In this document: piece by piece, positions 8,621 to 18,143 of the stretch
Position numbering within the stretch: position 1 is the first letter of the stretch
Layout: each line of letters begins with the position of its first letter
Source of the DNA: Dorea sp. 5-2
Lineage (GTDB): Bacteria; Bacillota; Clostridia; Lachnospirales; Lachnospiraceae
Assembly: GCF_000403455.2 (NCBI RefSeq)
Contig: NZ_KE159724.1
Span: forward strand, 27,608 to 73,959
Reading direction: 5' to 3'
DNA length: 46,352 bases
The notes under the pieces: model-generated
The model's input: the letters and a program-made list of their open reading frames with translations, nothing else
Told to the model about the DNA's origin: nothing
The model's database searches: none
Translations under genes and position numbers: made by a program

Positions 8621-8721
8621 ATACTATCACGCAAAAGTCGGCAGTTTCCGTGATAGTATCCGAGTTTTGCGTGAAAGTATAAGGGTTTCCGTGATTGTAT
8701 AAGCAGTTTTCGTGATAGTAT
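8621..8721. repeat. Iteron-like array, consensus TTTNCGTGATAGTAT
   Basis: One inverted unit (8621-8636) and four direct units (8645-8659, 8665-8680, 8686-8700, 8707-8721) spaced 20-21 bases apart, two helical turns, so all face the same side of the DNA. Plasmid and ICE replication origins bound by a Rep protein look like this, but no intact rep gene is adjacent. A repressor-binding array is the alternative. Confidence 0.75.
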
Positions 8722-9044
8722 ATGAGTAAAACGGTAAGGATTAAATGGTTAAATACTAAAATAAGGGAAAGGGGGATGTGCAGGCTTCTTTTTTCTCATT
8801 CGTACAATCTCTGATTTACTTCTTTATGTCATTTCTACATTTTAAAGAAAAACTTTCTTCCAAGGAAATCTCACTATATTGTGGTATATTTTTGTGAGTA
8901 TATTGACGGCATATATGTCAGATAGAATTTTGATTTGTGTATTTATAATCAGCAGTTTACAACTTTTTGGGGCTCTTTTCTGTTTTTATAGAGCCATCTC
9001 GGTTCAATTTAGCCCGAAGTCCAGCTTGATATCGATTTATAGGC

Positions 9045-9073
9045 TTGAAGTGTTTGAAAGGAGATCCTATAAT
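9045..9073 (+). promoter_or_regulatory. Sigma-A promoter of the response-regulator operon
   Basis: TTGAAG (9045-9050), a 17-base spacer and TATAAT (9068-9073), 43 bases before the response-regulator start. Confidence 0.75.
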
Positions 9074-9115
9074 AAAAGCGGAAAATGCAAAATCTCTTGG
9101 AGTGGAGGGTAAGAT

Positions 9116-9787
9116 ATGGCAGAGATTTATTATATTGAAGATGATGAAGATATCGCCCGAATAGTAAAGGATTTTCTTGAAAAGAAAAAATATAGTGTAA
9201 CAATTTTGCCAACGGTATCAGCGGCGAGGCAAACACTTAAAAAGCAAGTACCCACCCTTGTTTTAGTAGACTGGAATATGCCAGACGGACGTGGCGATGC
9301 CCTGTGTCAATGGATTAGATCACAATGGAAAGACCTGCCTATTATTTTTCTTACCGTTAGAAGCGATTCCCACGATATAGTTTCCGGTTTTCGTAATGGC
9401 GCAGATGATTATGTTATAAAACCATTTGATTTAGAGGTTCTGTATTCCCGTATTTTGGCTTTGCTGAGAAGGACGGGTGACGTATCAAAAGAATATTTAT
9501 CCTGTGATAGAATTTCTATTGACTGTAAACGTACAACCGCTTTTATTGATTCGGAAGAAATCGCGTTAAGTCCACAAGAATATCAGTTGCTTCTGTTCCT
9601 GATGCAGAACAAGGGTAAGACAATCACAAGAGAAATATTGCTAAAACATATTTGGGATGATAATGGAAACTACGTTAACGACAATACACTGACAGTAACG
9701 ATGAAACGCTTACGTGAGAAACTACGTCAGCCATCTTGTTTGAAAACAGTTAGAAGTATTGGCTATCGTATGGAGGAAATGGAATGA
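9116..9787 (+). CDS. OmpR-family response regulator
   Basis: 223 residues. The receiver domain has acidic pocket E8-D10, phospho-acceptor D52 (LVDWNMPDG) and conserved K102 (VIKPFD). A C-terminal OmpR/PhoB winged helix follows (DDNTLTVTMKRLREKL recognition region). GGAGGG precedes the ATG. The last codons overlap the kinase start by four bases (ATGA). It most likely controls the ABC transporter two genes downstream, as in peptide-antibiotic sensing systems. Confidence 0.93.
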   Translation: MAEIYYIEDDEDIARIVKDFLEKKKYSVTILPTVSAARQTLKKQVPTLVLVDWNMPDGRGDALCQWIRSQWKDLPIIFLTVRSDSHDIVSGFRNGADDYVIKPFDLEVLYSRILALLRRTGDVSKEYLSCDRISIDCKRTTAFIDSEEIALSPQEYQLLLFLMQNKGKTITREILLKHIWDDNGNYVNDNTLTVTMKRLREKLRQPSCLKTVRSIGYRMEEME

Positions 9788-10968
9788 ACGAGAGAAAAAA
9801 TATGACGGTGTTGATTGGTTTTGTTTTGTCTATCAGCCTGATAGCCTCTACTTTTACTGTATTTTTTCTGATTAACAGTTACGGCCAAGTACATATGCAG
9901 ACATTAGGAGAGATTTTTCAACGAATCATAGAAAAACAGCCCGAAGCAGAAAACATCATTTTGGAGACGCTAAAGGAATACAAATCTAATCCTGAAATTT
10001 CATCGGACACAAATATTCTTTTATTGCATGGATACAAACAAACTGATTTGTTTCCAGCGTCTAAAGCATACAGTAGCCTGTTTATACTGGCTGGCTTTGG
10101 GATAGGTTGCATTCTTTTCATTATCACGTTAATTTTCTGGCATCGAAAAGACATATTGCGTATTAAATTCTTAACAACCTATCTCGAAAAGGTAAACAAC
10201 GGAGATAGTGACATTCTTTTTCAAGTCGGTGAAGATGACTTGTCTAAATTACAGGACGAAATTTATAAAACAGTGACCATGCTTTCTCAGACCCGCAATA
10301 TGGCGCTCAGAGCAAAAAACAATTTTGCGGAAAACCTTTATAATATCGCCCATCAAATTAAAACACCAATAACGTCTATTTCGCTCTCCGTGCAAATAAT
10401 GCGGGAAAATCCATCTTCTAAATATCTGGATCAGATTCAGGGGCGGCTTTCCCAATTAACACATTTAGAGGAAACCCTTTTGCTGTTATCCCGTATTGAC
10501 GCAGGAACTTTGCCTTTAGAAAAAAAGGCAGTTGATCTTTATACTGTCCTTATGCTTGCTGCGGACAATCTTCAAGATTTATTGGCAAAGTCGAATGTTT
10601 CCGTTGATATACCGGAATTGGGAGAAATAACAATTCAAGCGGACCTGGACTGGACTATGGAGGCTATCATAAACCTCTTGAAAAACTGTATGGAGCATAC
10701 CCCGCCGGGCGGAGTTATCCATTGCTCATATGAACAAAACCCTATTTATACCCAAATAAAAATATGGGATACGGGGGCCGGATTTGCAAAAGAGGATCTT
10801 CCCCACCTTTTTGAACGGTTTTACAGGGGACAAAATGCCATCCACAGCGGTATTGGCATCGGCCTGTCTCTTTCAAAGGCAATCATCGAAAGCCAAAATG
10901 GGACGATTAGTGCAAAAAATCTTGTAGACGGCGGCGCTTGCTATGAAATTCGTTTTTACAGTCACTGA
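9784..10968 (+). CDS. Sensor histidine kinase
   Basis: 394 residues: two membrane segments (about 9-30 and 98-118) around a ~65-residue external loop; HisKA dimerisation domain with phospho-acceptor H190 (NIAHQIKTPITS); HATPase domain with the N box (NLLKNCMEH), DTGAGF and GIGIGLSLS glycine-rich loops. The external loop is larger than in BceS-type intramembrane sensors, so it may bind its ligand directly. The start overlaps the regulator gene. Confidence 0.93.
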   Translation: MNERKNMTVLIGFVLSISLIASTFTVFFLINSYGQVHMQTLGEIFQRIIEKQPEAENIILETLKEYKSNPEISSDTNILLLHGYKQTDLFPASKAYSSLFILAGFGIGCILFIITLIFWHRKDILRIKFLTTYLEKVNNGDSDILFQVGEDDLSKLQDEIYKTVTMLSQTRNMALRAKNNFAENLYNIAHQIKTPITSISLSVQIMRENPSSKYLDQIQGRLSQLTHLEETLLLLSRIDAGTLPLEKKAVDLYTVLMLAADNLQDLLAKSNVSVDIPELGEITIQADLDWTMEAIINLLKNCMEHTPPGGVIHCSYEQNPIYTQIKIWDTGAGFAKEDLPHLFERFYRGQNAIHSGIGIGLSLSKAIIESQNGTISAKNLVDGGACYEIRFYSH

Positions 10969-10992
10969 GTTGTCACTTTCATTTGCTATACT
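10961..10992 (+). promoter_or_regulatory. Candidate response-regulator operator and promoter for the ABC operon
   Basis: Two GTCACT half sites (10961-10966 and 10972-10977) exactly 11 bases apart, followed by a -10 TATACT at 10987-10992. There is no good -35: the repeats occupy its place, as in promoters activated by OmpR-type regulators. The site overlaps the end of the kinase gene. Confidence 0.5.
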
Positions 10993-11037
10993 AAAAATAT
11001 AGCCATGCTATGCTTAAAAACGAAAGGAGACAATCTT

Positions 11038-11718
11038 ATGGAAATCCTGAAATGCGAGGGGATAAAAAAAGTGTACGGCTCCGGGGCCAATCAGGTAAAG
11101 GCATTGGATGGAATTGACCTTGTTGTGGACAAAGGCGAATTTGTAGCCATTATTGGCGCATCCGGCTCCGGTAAATCGACATTGTTGCACATTCTTGGCA
11201 GCGTTGATAAACCTACCGAGGGGAAAGTTGTTGTCGGGGGAACTGATATATCTGCTTTGGACAAGACGCAGGCCGCGATATTCCGGCGCCGGAAGGTCGG
11301 GCTGGTTTATCAGTTTTACAATTTGATTCCTACTCTTACCATCCGCAAAAATATACTTATGCCCCTTCTGCTGGATAAAAAGAAACCAAATCAGGAATTT
11401 TTTGACCAAATAGTAAAATCATTGGGAATTGCCGGTAAGCTGGAATCACTTCCCAATCAATTATCTGGTGGGCAGCAACAGCGGGTAGCTATCGCACGGT
11501 CACTCATTTATCGTCCTGCCCTGCTTTTGGCTGACGAGCCAACCGGCAACCTTGATCAGAAGAACTCTAAGGAAATCATTGATATGCTGAAATTGTTCAA
11601 CCGCAATTTTGAGCAAACCATCGTTCTTATAACGCATGATGAAAAAATTGCTCTGGAGGCAGACCGCATTATAACGATTGAAGATGGGTGCATCATCAGT
11701 GATGAAAGCCGGAGGTGA
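11038..11718 (+). CDS. ABC transporter ATP-binding protein (MacB/LolD-like)
   Basis: 227 residues with Walker A GASGSGKST (40-48), the YNLIP Q-loop region, signature LSGGQQQRVAIARS, Walker B LLLADEPTGNLD and the H-loop ITHD. The frame opens at 11005, but the ATG at 11038 is preceded by AAAGGAGAC and gives the family length. It is followed immediately by its permease with overlapping stop and start. Together with the upstream two-component genes this resembles systems that sense and remove antimicrobial peptides. Confidence 0.93.
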   Translation: MEILKCEGIKKVYGSGANQVKALDGIDLVVDKGEFVAIIGASGSGKSTLLHILGSVDKPTEGKVVVGGTDISALDKTQAAIFRRRKVGLVYQFYNLIPTLTIRKNILMPLLLDKKKPNQEFFDQIVKSLGIAGKLESLPNQLSGGQQQRVAIARSLIYRPALLLADEPTGNLDQKNSKEIIDMLKLFNRNFEQTIVLITHDEKIALEADRIITIEDGCIISDESRR

Positions 11719-11723
11719 TGGTT

Positions 11724-13934
11724 ATGTGGAAAGATTATTCATCAAGTTATGTAAAAAACAACAAGGCTTCCAGCCTATCCATTATCATAGCTGCTTTTAT
11801 TTCGGCATTACTTTTATCACTGCTATGCAGCCTATTCTATAACTTATGGTTTTATGAGGTACAAAGCCTGAAAGTAGAGGAAGGCGACTGGCAAGGCCGT
11901 TTTGTTGGAGAGATCAGCACGGATGATTTGACGCTCATTGAAAACTATGCCAGCGTTGAAAAGGTTACAGTCAATGAAAATCTTTCGGACGTACAAGGAA
12001 TTGTAGTAGATGTATATTTCACAAATATGGGAAATGTCCTGACAGATATGCCCCAAATCGCAGAACTTGTTGGCTTACCAGCGGAATCGGTTTCCTATCA
12101 CTATTCGCTTTTAAGCCTATACCTTATCAGAAGCGCAGATGATTCCGCACTTCGTTGGGTATTTCCGTTCTTTTTGTTGATTACTATTATTGCCTGTTTT
12201 TCGTTGATTTTGGTTATCCACAATGCCTTTGCGGTAACAATGAGTGCCCGTATCCATCAATTCGGCATTTTTTCAAGCATTGGTGCCACACCCGGACAGA
12301 TTCGGGCGTGTTTGTTGCAGGAGGCTCTTAGGTTATGCGCCTTACCCATTGTTGTCGGCAATTTGCTTGGTATTCTGATTTGTGTGGGAGTTATCGAGGC
12401 AATAAATTTCACATTGGCTGATGTGGCCGGACGATTAGTGCTATCGTTTAGTTATCATCCCTTGATTCTTGTGCTGTCTCTTTTGGTTACAGTTTTGACT
12501 GTATGGATTTCCGCATGGATTCCAGCAAGAAAAATGGGCAAACTGACGCCGATGGAGGCAATCAGGAACACCAACGAACTGCAACTGAAAAGAAGAAAGA
12601 AATCCCGTATCCTATCCTTTTTGTTTGGTGTAGAGGGAGAACTGGCTGGAAATGCGTTAAAGGCTCAAAAGAAGTCAATGCGTACAGCCGCTTTATCTCT
12701 TGTCTTCTCTTTTTTGGCATTTTCGTTAATGATGTGTTTTTTCACACTGATGATTGTCAATCAAGATATGACATACTTTGAAAGGTATCAGGATGTTTGG
12801 GATGTGATGGCCACAGTAAAAAGTACGGATATTGACGTTTTCACCGAGGCGGATACCTTACAGGAACTATATGGTGTTGAAAGCGGAGTGGTGTATCAGA
12901 AAGCCGTAGCAAAACGAATGGTTACACAAGACGAAATCAGCGAAGAACTGCAAGCAATCGGCGGATTAGAAAACGCCTCCACTCAATATGTTTCTGCTGT
13001 TGACGGCGCATGGCTGGTAAATGCCCCGTTAGTCATTATGGATGATACAAGCTTTTTGGCATATTGTGAACAGATTGGAACAGAGCCACGTTTAGATGGT
13101 GCGGTTATTCTAAATCAGGCCTGCGATGCCTCTGACCCCAATTTTCATGATAGGCGTAGTGTGTCATACCTGGTAGAAAATGGGCAGACCACCATACTTA
13201 GGAACGCTGGACAAGAGGATGTTTCCGTAGAAATTCCGGTTCTTACTTATACACGTCAAGTCCCTGTTCTGCGTGAAGAGTATGGAACTTTGGATTATTA
13301 TGAGCTGGTGCATTTTGTTCCCTTGTCGGTCTGGAAAGAAATCAAAGGACAAATTGGGGGAGCCGAAGCTGATACCTATATTCGGATTTTGGCTCGGAAT
13401 AGAGTGACCTTAGACGAGTTAAACGAGATTGAGGATGAAGTTTCCGGACTTCTTAGTCAAGGGTATCAGACGGAAATAGAAAACCGGATTCAAGCAAAAC
13501 TTGACAATGACAGAATGTTTCATGGAATGATGGCCGTTATTGGACTGTTCTGTGTTTTGCTTGCAGTCATCGGTATTGGAAATATCTTCACGAATACATT
13601 CGGATTTGTGCGTCAAAGAAAAAGAGAGTTTGCCCGCTATATGTCTATTGGCATGACACCTGACGAGTTGAAAAAAATATTCTATGTGGAAGCTCTTGTT
13701 ATTGCCGGGCGACCAGTTTTGATTACAATACCACTCACGGTGATTCCAGTCATATTATTTATCAATATGGCTTATATTGATCCGATGGTTTTCCTCCATG
13801 AAGCACCGTTTATCCAGATTTTGCTATTTATTCTGGCTATTTTTGGTTTTGTTGCCCTGGCCTATTACATCGGTGCGAAAAAGGTGCTGGGCAGCAGCCT
13901 AATAGATTCTTTGCGGGATGACACAACAATATAA
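11724..13934 (+). CDS. FtsX-type ABC permease
   Basis: 736 residues with two FtsX repeats. Each starts with a membrane segment (about 16-40 and 310-335), then an external domain (short in the first half, about 250 residues in the second), then three membrane segments. Earlier in-frame starts exist (11715, 11718), but GGAGG at 11711-11715 is best spaced for 11724. This 4+4 arrangement differs from the 10-segment BceB type; the large second external domain probably contacts the substrate. Confidence 0.9.
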   Translation: MWKDYSSSYVKNNKASSLSIIIAAFISALLLSLLCSLFYNLWFYEVQSLKVEEGDWQGRFVGEISTDDLTLIENYASVEKVTVNENLSDVQGIVVDVYFTNMGNVLTDMPQIAELVGLPAESVSYHYSLLSLYLIRSADDSALRWVFPFFLLITIIACFSLILVIHNAFAVTMSARIHQFGIFSSIGATPGQIRACLLQEALRLCALPIVVGNLLGILICVGVIEAINFTLADVAGRLVLSFSYHPLILVLSLLVTVLTVWISAWIPARKMGKLTPMEAIRNTNELQLKRRKKSRILSFLFGVEGELAGNALKAQKKSMRTAALSLVFSFLAFSLMMCFFTLMIVNQDMTYFERYQDVWDVMATVKSTDIDVFTEADTLQELYGVESGVVYQKAVAKRMVTQDEISEELQAIGGLENASTQYVSAVDGAWLVNAPLVIMDDTSFLAYCEQIGTEPRLDGAVILNQACDASDPNFHDRRSVSYLVENGQTTILRNAGQEDVSVEIPVLTYTRQVPVLREEYGTLDYYELVHFVPLSVWKEIKGQIGGAEADTYIRILARNRVTLDELNEIEDEVSGLLSQGYQTEIENRIQAKLDNDRMFHGMMAVIGLFCVLLAVIGIGNIFTNTFGFVRQRKREFARYMSIGMTPDELKKIFYVEALVIAGRPVLITIPLTVIPVILFINMAYIDPMVFLHEAPFIQILLFILAIFGFVALAYYIGAKKVLGSSLIDSLRDDTTI

Positions 13935-14031
13935 ACGTTAGAGAGTGGCGTTGTAGGTATTGGTTTCGGGCCAAGTTGGACTTTGCCGACAGCTCCAAGC
14001 TGACCCGAGGCAAGGATAATATGCTATAAAC

Positions 14032-14072
14032 TTTATGGTCATTTCGTGCAATTTATAGTCACTTGGTGCAAT
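14032..14072 (+). repeat. Two tandem 20-bp repeats (TTTATGGTCATTTCGTGCAA)
   Basis: The first unit starts at 14032 and a near-copy (TTTATAGTCACTTGGTGCAA) at 14052, an exact 20-base period. It lies 110 bases before the small-protein genes in an otherwise empty 250-base gap, and may be a two-unit operator. Confidence 0.6.
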
Positions 14073-14184
14073 CCGGGTTGGAAATGAGAGTGCGCCTATC
14101 GAAAATTTTTATGAAGCGGCATATTTTATATGCAGGCCAAGGTTGGCAAAAAATATTTTTATCAAGGAGGATGATAGTATCTTA

Positions 14185-14376
14185 ATGAACATTAGTGGTT
14201 TTGGTGCAGGCAGCAATTCAGTTTATAAAAGCATCAATACTAACAGCAAACAGTATAAGGTGGCGGCAAAGGATCATCTGGCGGCCCTTATGGAAGAGGA
14301 AGCCATGATGACGCCTGAACAAAGGCTGCTGTATGAGTTAATGGGTGGGCATGAGGAATGTGATGCAGAATTATAA
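14185..14376 (+). CDS. Small hypothetical protein (MNISGFGAG N-terminus)
   Basis: 63 residues, polar and helical. The opening MNISGFGAGSNSVY resembles small unnamed proteins that are common in Lachnospiraceae. The open frame extends upstream to 14143, but this ATG is the first one downstream of AAGGAGG (14164-14170), although 14 bases away. It overlaps the next gene by 14 bases in another frame, so the two are probably translated together. Function unknown. Confidence 0.6.
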   Translation: MNISGFGAGSNSVYKSINTNSKQYKVAAKDHLAALMEEEAMMTPEQRLLYELMGGHEECDAEL

Positions 14377-14774
14377 TTCTGACGGGGATTTTGTCGGGCC
14401 GGGAGGGATTGTCGTTCCTGGGATGTATCATGGGGAAGATGGAAAGGTTGACCACTCGACATGGCAGCAACTGATACCCGTGTCTGACGAGATGCGGCAG
14501 AAGATGTTCGACAATGTGAAAAGGGAGTTTATTCAGGAGAATGGTATTTCCAATGGAGATACCATAAAAAGGTCTAAGATATTCAGGGAAATACCGTTCT
14601 GCGATGTATGTGGCGGTCAAGGCGGCTAATCCGAAATGGGAGCCGGGGCAGCCGTTTGATTCTGGCATACTGGACAGCGTTACAAGGGAATCCGTAGAAA
14701 GCCAGCTTGCGAAAAGTGGCAATACGTTTGTAAAAAAACCATCTTCGGGCAGTTCACTGGATATACAGGTATAA
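14363..14774 (+). pseudogene. Hypothetical protein gene with a frameshift near 14600
   Basis: The first frame (14363-14629) encodes MQNYNSDGDFVGPGG through RSKIFREIPFC, then runs into non-coding-like residues and stops. From 14604 another frame continues with protein-like sequence (MYVAVKAANPKWEPGQPFDS to SSLDIQV, stop at 14772). One base too many near 14600 accounts for it. The joined protein would be about 136 residues. Frameshift mutation is the simplest reading; separate overlapping genes or a sequencing error remain possible. Confidence 0.6.
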
Positions 14775-15000
14775 ACTTTACACCCAATTCCGTAGAGGCG
14801 CATAAAACTCTGCCCTGCGGAATGCTAGGGGCATGGGCGGCTCTGAGAGGGAGCGGGGTTGCTGGAAAAAAGTACCTTTCCACAAGGTAAATGAATTGTA
14901 GAGCTAAAAAGGAGCTTGTAAATTAATCATCGGGTGAAATACACACAATCTCTTTGTTATACTTTTCTTAATCAAATTTAGAGAGGAGATCGTTATCATA

Positions 15001-15492
15001 ATGGATGCAAAGCAAATGGGAATGTTCATTTCCAAATTGCGAAAAGAGAATAATATGACGCAGGCACAATTGGCAAAGGAACTACATGTATCTGATAAAG
15101 CAGTTAGCCGCTGGGAGAGAGGTTTGGGGTTTCCGGATATTAATACGATTGAACCACTTGCGGAAGCCTTGAATGTGAATATACTTGAACTAATGCAGTG
15201 CCAAAGAATGCCGACTAAAGACGTTCAGGTTGAAGTGGCAACGGATGCTGTAAACACAACATTAGATATAGTTCAACAGCAAAAGAAAATAGAATTGAGA
15301 AATATGGTAATGTACAGCATTGTAGGAATTATAGGTGTAATTTGTTTACTGATTGGATTGGCATTTCACTCGCATGATAATTTCTCATTATTTAGCAGAC
15401 CAATACTTTCGTGTTGTGTTGGCATGATTATGTTGATGGTTTTTCTAACTTACTTATATAGAAGAGTAAATAAGTATAGCAGAAAAGAATGA
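15001..15492 (+). CDS. XRE-family regulator with C-terminal membrane anchor
   Basis: 163 residues. An N-terminal helix-turn-helix (residues 6-60, MTQAQLAKELHVSDKAVSRW recognition region) is joined by a linker to two membrane segments (about 103-122 and 131-151). GAGAGGAGAT precedes the start. Anchored XRE regulators of this form often control adjacent small membrane or immunity genes. Here the next genes are a disrupted small membrane protein and a truncated bacteriocin-associated-like protein. Confidence 0.88.
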   Translation: MDAKQMGMFISKLRKENNMTQAQLAKELHVSDKAVSRWERGLGFPDINTIEPLAEALNVNILELMQCQRMPTKDVQVEVATDAVNTTLDIVQQQKKIELRNMVMYSIVGIIGVICLLIGLAFHSHDNFSLFSRPILSCCVGMIMLMVFLTYLYRRVNKYSRKE

Positions 15493-15632
15493 AAATTGGA
15501 AACTGGTATGAATTGGTGGGGACATGATTACGAAAACGACAGAATTGTTTTCAAGATTAACGGGGGTACTTTATGGAAATATTGAGACAGGAATCAAAGT
15601 ATACAAAAATATCAATGGTTATTATATTATTT

Positions 15633-16764
15633 GGTGTTAGTCAATAAATATGTTGGTCTAATCTCATTACAGTATTACCAGACGATAATTGCGTACATCA
15701 TAGACACCATGCCAATAGCAACTGTTTCCAATATTGCACAATGAAAGAAACAGAGAAGTTGCTAAACCTCCTGCACACCGGAAAGCTATCGAAAATAGTG
15801 CATTGTAACGATTGAGATATTTTGTTGCCACTCCGCGGTAATGGTTGTATGTTTCCTTAATATAGGAATGCATGCTGTTCACTGTATTCAGATTAAACAG
15901 CTTCTTATTTTCTTCATGGTTTACATCCATAACCGTACAACCCGTCGCTGCCCCCAGACTGTTATAGCTTCGAAGTCCATCTGTAAGTATTAGAGTCTCC
16001 TCGCAGATATGTGTGCCAAATATTTCATACAATTCCTTGCCTGATGGCTTTGCGCGGTTTACGGTCTCTGCTATTGCCTTGCCATCACGCTGGATACCTG
16101 TGCAGATTGCGATATATTCATTTGAAATCCCTCGTTTTGCTGCCGTAGCCCCATGCTTACGGGCAGTACGGTTCGCTTCCGTTGGAACGGTCTTTCCTTT
16201 ATAGCAGTCAAGGACAAATGTTTCATCCAGTTCAGCGATACCAGAAAGAAGAACAGGCTCTTTTTCAAGCATGTCCTGAAGTGCCATAAGAACTTTATGC
16301 CTCATATTAAATGCTGTTTGATGAGAAAATCCGAACTTTTCAGCAGAGAAGTCCAGAGATGCACCAACCAGTGTGTCATGAATGAAATCGGCCCAAATGG
16401 ATCGGCTAAAATGCGAATTGGCCGTCAGTGTACCGGTTGAGTATAGGTAGATCTTTCCGCATTCATGACAATAGAAACGCTGTTTCCCATTTGCATGACC
16501 ATACTTGATAACTTTTGAACTCTGACAGTACGGGCATTGGGGTCTGTCAGCTAGGCTTTGATTAACGGAAACGATCCCCATTACAAAGTTAATGATGCGT
16601 TCCAAGTCCGAGTTACATAGGTTTTTAATGCAATCAAACAGCGTATTGATTTTATCTTTCATATGATTATCACCTCAAAATTCATTAGATAATCATATGA
16701 TACTACTTTGGGTGTCCCAAAATCTGGACACTCAGCAAGACCAACATATTTTTTGACTAACACC
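15633..16764 (-). mobile_element. IS1595-family insertion sequence, complete
   Basis: 1132-bp element with near-perfect ~27-bp terminal inverted repeats (both ends start GGTGTTAGTCAA and run to ATATGTTGGTCT). It is flanked by 8-bp duplications TATTATTT at 15625-15632 and 16765-16772, the usual target length for IS1595. It holds one transposase gene. Confidence 0.93.
15667..16662 (-). CDS. IS1595-family transposase (ISXO2-like)
   Basis: 331 residues. A zinc ribbon near residues 43-68 (CPYCQ ... CHECGK) is followed by a helix-turn-helix and a DDE core with ELDETFV, LTDGLRSYN and the acidic position around SYIKETYNHYRGV. Full length, no frameshift, probably competent. Confidence 0.92.
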   Translation of the reverse strand: MKDKINTLFDCIKNLCNSDLERIINFVMGIVSVNQSLADRPQCPYCQSSKVIKYGHANGKQRFYCHECGKIYLYSTGTLTANSHFSRSIWADFIHDTLVGASLDFSAEKFGFSHQTAFNMRHKVLMALQDMLEKEPVLLSGIAELDETFVLDCYKGKTVPTEANRTARKHGATAAKRGISNEYIAICTGIQRDGKAIAETVNRAKPSGKELYEIFGTHICEETLILTDGLRSYNSLGAATGCTVMDVNHEENKKLFNLNTVNSMHSYIKETYNHYRGVATKYLNRYNALFSIAFRCAGGLATSLFLSLCNIGNSCYWHGVYDVRNYRLVIL

Positions 16765-17097
16765 TATTATTTTTGGGTGTATCAGTTCTGGCAAATTTTC
16801 TTCTTGACCTACCGATTCGGATGAGTAGAATATGTTGGCTTATTTTAACAAGTGTTTCTTTGATTCTTTCATTATTGGGGAAAAGGGAGAAAAGGACAAT
16901 GATCTCCAGTGCTGCTATCTACATTAATATATTTGTTTTAGGTATCAGCCTGATTCTCTTTAAAACCATTTTGGCGCTAATAAAAATAGTTCTTTAGAAC
17001 GGAGCAAGAAAAATAAAACATAAAGTCATATGGTCTTGCCTAAATTTCAGACAAAATGATTTTAGGATGCAGAAAATGTTTAGGGAGAACAGCATCT

Positions 17098-18063
17098 ATG
17101 AAAAAAATATTGTACTTAGTTTATGCTGCCATAATGGCATATGTAATCGTTATGAACTTTATGGATTATTCCTGCTCAGTTACAAATGAAATGGAATTGA
17201 GCAAAATGGAAATTACAATTTGCAAGCCAGAGACGAAAAGTAATGAGGAATTTATATCTGACTTGATTAATTTAACTAAGGAACTGGATACAGATATAAT
17301 GTACTTGATTACGGATGCATCTGGAAAAAAGATAAAAAAGGAGTATTTTGTAACTACAAATACTTCGGACTTTTTATGTATTGATGGTCTTGATATAAAG
17401 GGAATTTTAGACGAATATGATGGAATTACTAATACCAGTATTGAGGGAAATTATTTTAGAATGAAATACTCGACACTGTTCTATGAAGTGGATATATTTG
17501 ATATTTCTGAAGCTGAAAAGTACAATTTGGAATCATGCAATTTTTATATTAATGCTGATTCCGAAAATAGATTTATCAGTTCATTGACGGATGAGGGGTA
17601 TGAGGCATTCAGAGCAAATGGTACAGTGGTGCAAAGTGGCTACTTGTCATTGCGGACGCTGGTTCTTCCCATAATAATATTGCTGACGAGTATGCTGTTC
17701 TATTTTATTAATAAAAGGAAAGAGTATGTTATAAAGCTGCTTGAGGGCTATTCAAAATCTCTGATTGTAACGGAAACTTCTTGCAAAAGTTGTGCAGTCA
17801 TGTTGCCAATAGGCATAATCATTATTTGTCTGAGTGCGTTTGTAACAATGCCGGTTTACAATACAGACCCAATTGATTACATTGCGTTTTCAATAAATGA
17901 GTTGATCCCATTTTTCACTTTTACCGTTATCAGTGCATTTATTGTTAATGCCGTAACAGTAGTTTCTTTGAAAACATATCATATGAAGGGCAAGAATGAT
18001 AACTATGATTTATATGCGATATCTTATATTTTCTGGACAGTAAAAAGTTTATATGCTTCCTAA
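17098..18063 (+). pseudogene. Truncated membrane protein, bacteriocin-associated (DUF1430-like) N-terminal half
   Basis: 321 codons. One membrane segment (about 5-23), an external domain (about 25-200), then three or more membrane segments (about 205-225, 245-268, 280-305). This arrangement and the IxKxxxD-type external domain resemble the N-terminal half of bacteriocin-associated integral membrane proteins of ~650 residues; I am only moderately sure of the family. The start chosen has AGGGAG upstream; an in-frame start at 17056 is less likely. The frame ends where the neighbouring insertion elements begin, and its last residues (WTVKSLYAS) may derive from them. Confidence 0.45.
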
Positions 18064-18143
18064 TCTCCCGAAAAAATTATACACAGATTGACTGTATGAT
18101 AGTATGAATCCATTGAAAATACGGGGTTTTTAGGCGCTCCCTC

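Larger units (their letters stand above)
8102..9044. other. Gene-free region with hairpins and iteron-like repeats
   Basis: No convincing gene. It contains the right 13-bp repeat (8232-8244), a 12-bp-arm hairpin (8359-8390), a GCCGCC/GGCGGC palindrome near 8440-8455, a short C-terminal-looking fragment (8462-8540, IDAIGFLVLTGKSIEEWLKI then stop), a terminator-like stem ending in TTTTTT near 8540-8578, and the iterons at 8621-8721. It looks like leftovers of a mobile-element replication or regulatory region. Confidence 0.55.
15573..16997 (+). pseudogene. Small membrane protein gene split by an IS1595-family element
   Basis: Twenty codons (MEILRQESKYTKISMVIILF) precede the insertion and the frame resumes at 16773 with LGVSVLANFLL through LIKIVL. 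Deleting the element and one 8-bp duplication restores a ~95-residue protein with three membrane segments. CGGGGG lies in front of the ATG at 15573. It was probably co-transcribed with the membrane-anchored XRE regulator and the following membrane protein; family not recognised. Confidence 0.85.

Noticed and set aside
8621..8721. CRISPR array
   Set aside because: Repeats of ~15 bp with 5-6-bp gaps are far too short; no cas genes.
11724..13934. BceB-type permease
   Set aside because: Predicted layout is two FtsX repeats (4+4 segments) rather than ten segments with one large loop, and the kinase has a sizeable external loop.
14288..14803. Minus-strand 171-aa ORF opposite the small hypothetical genes
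   Set aside because: Shadow frame: plus-strand frames have ribosome sites and protein-like composition; the antisense frame has neither.
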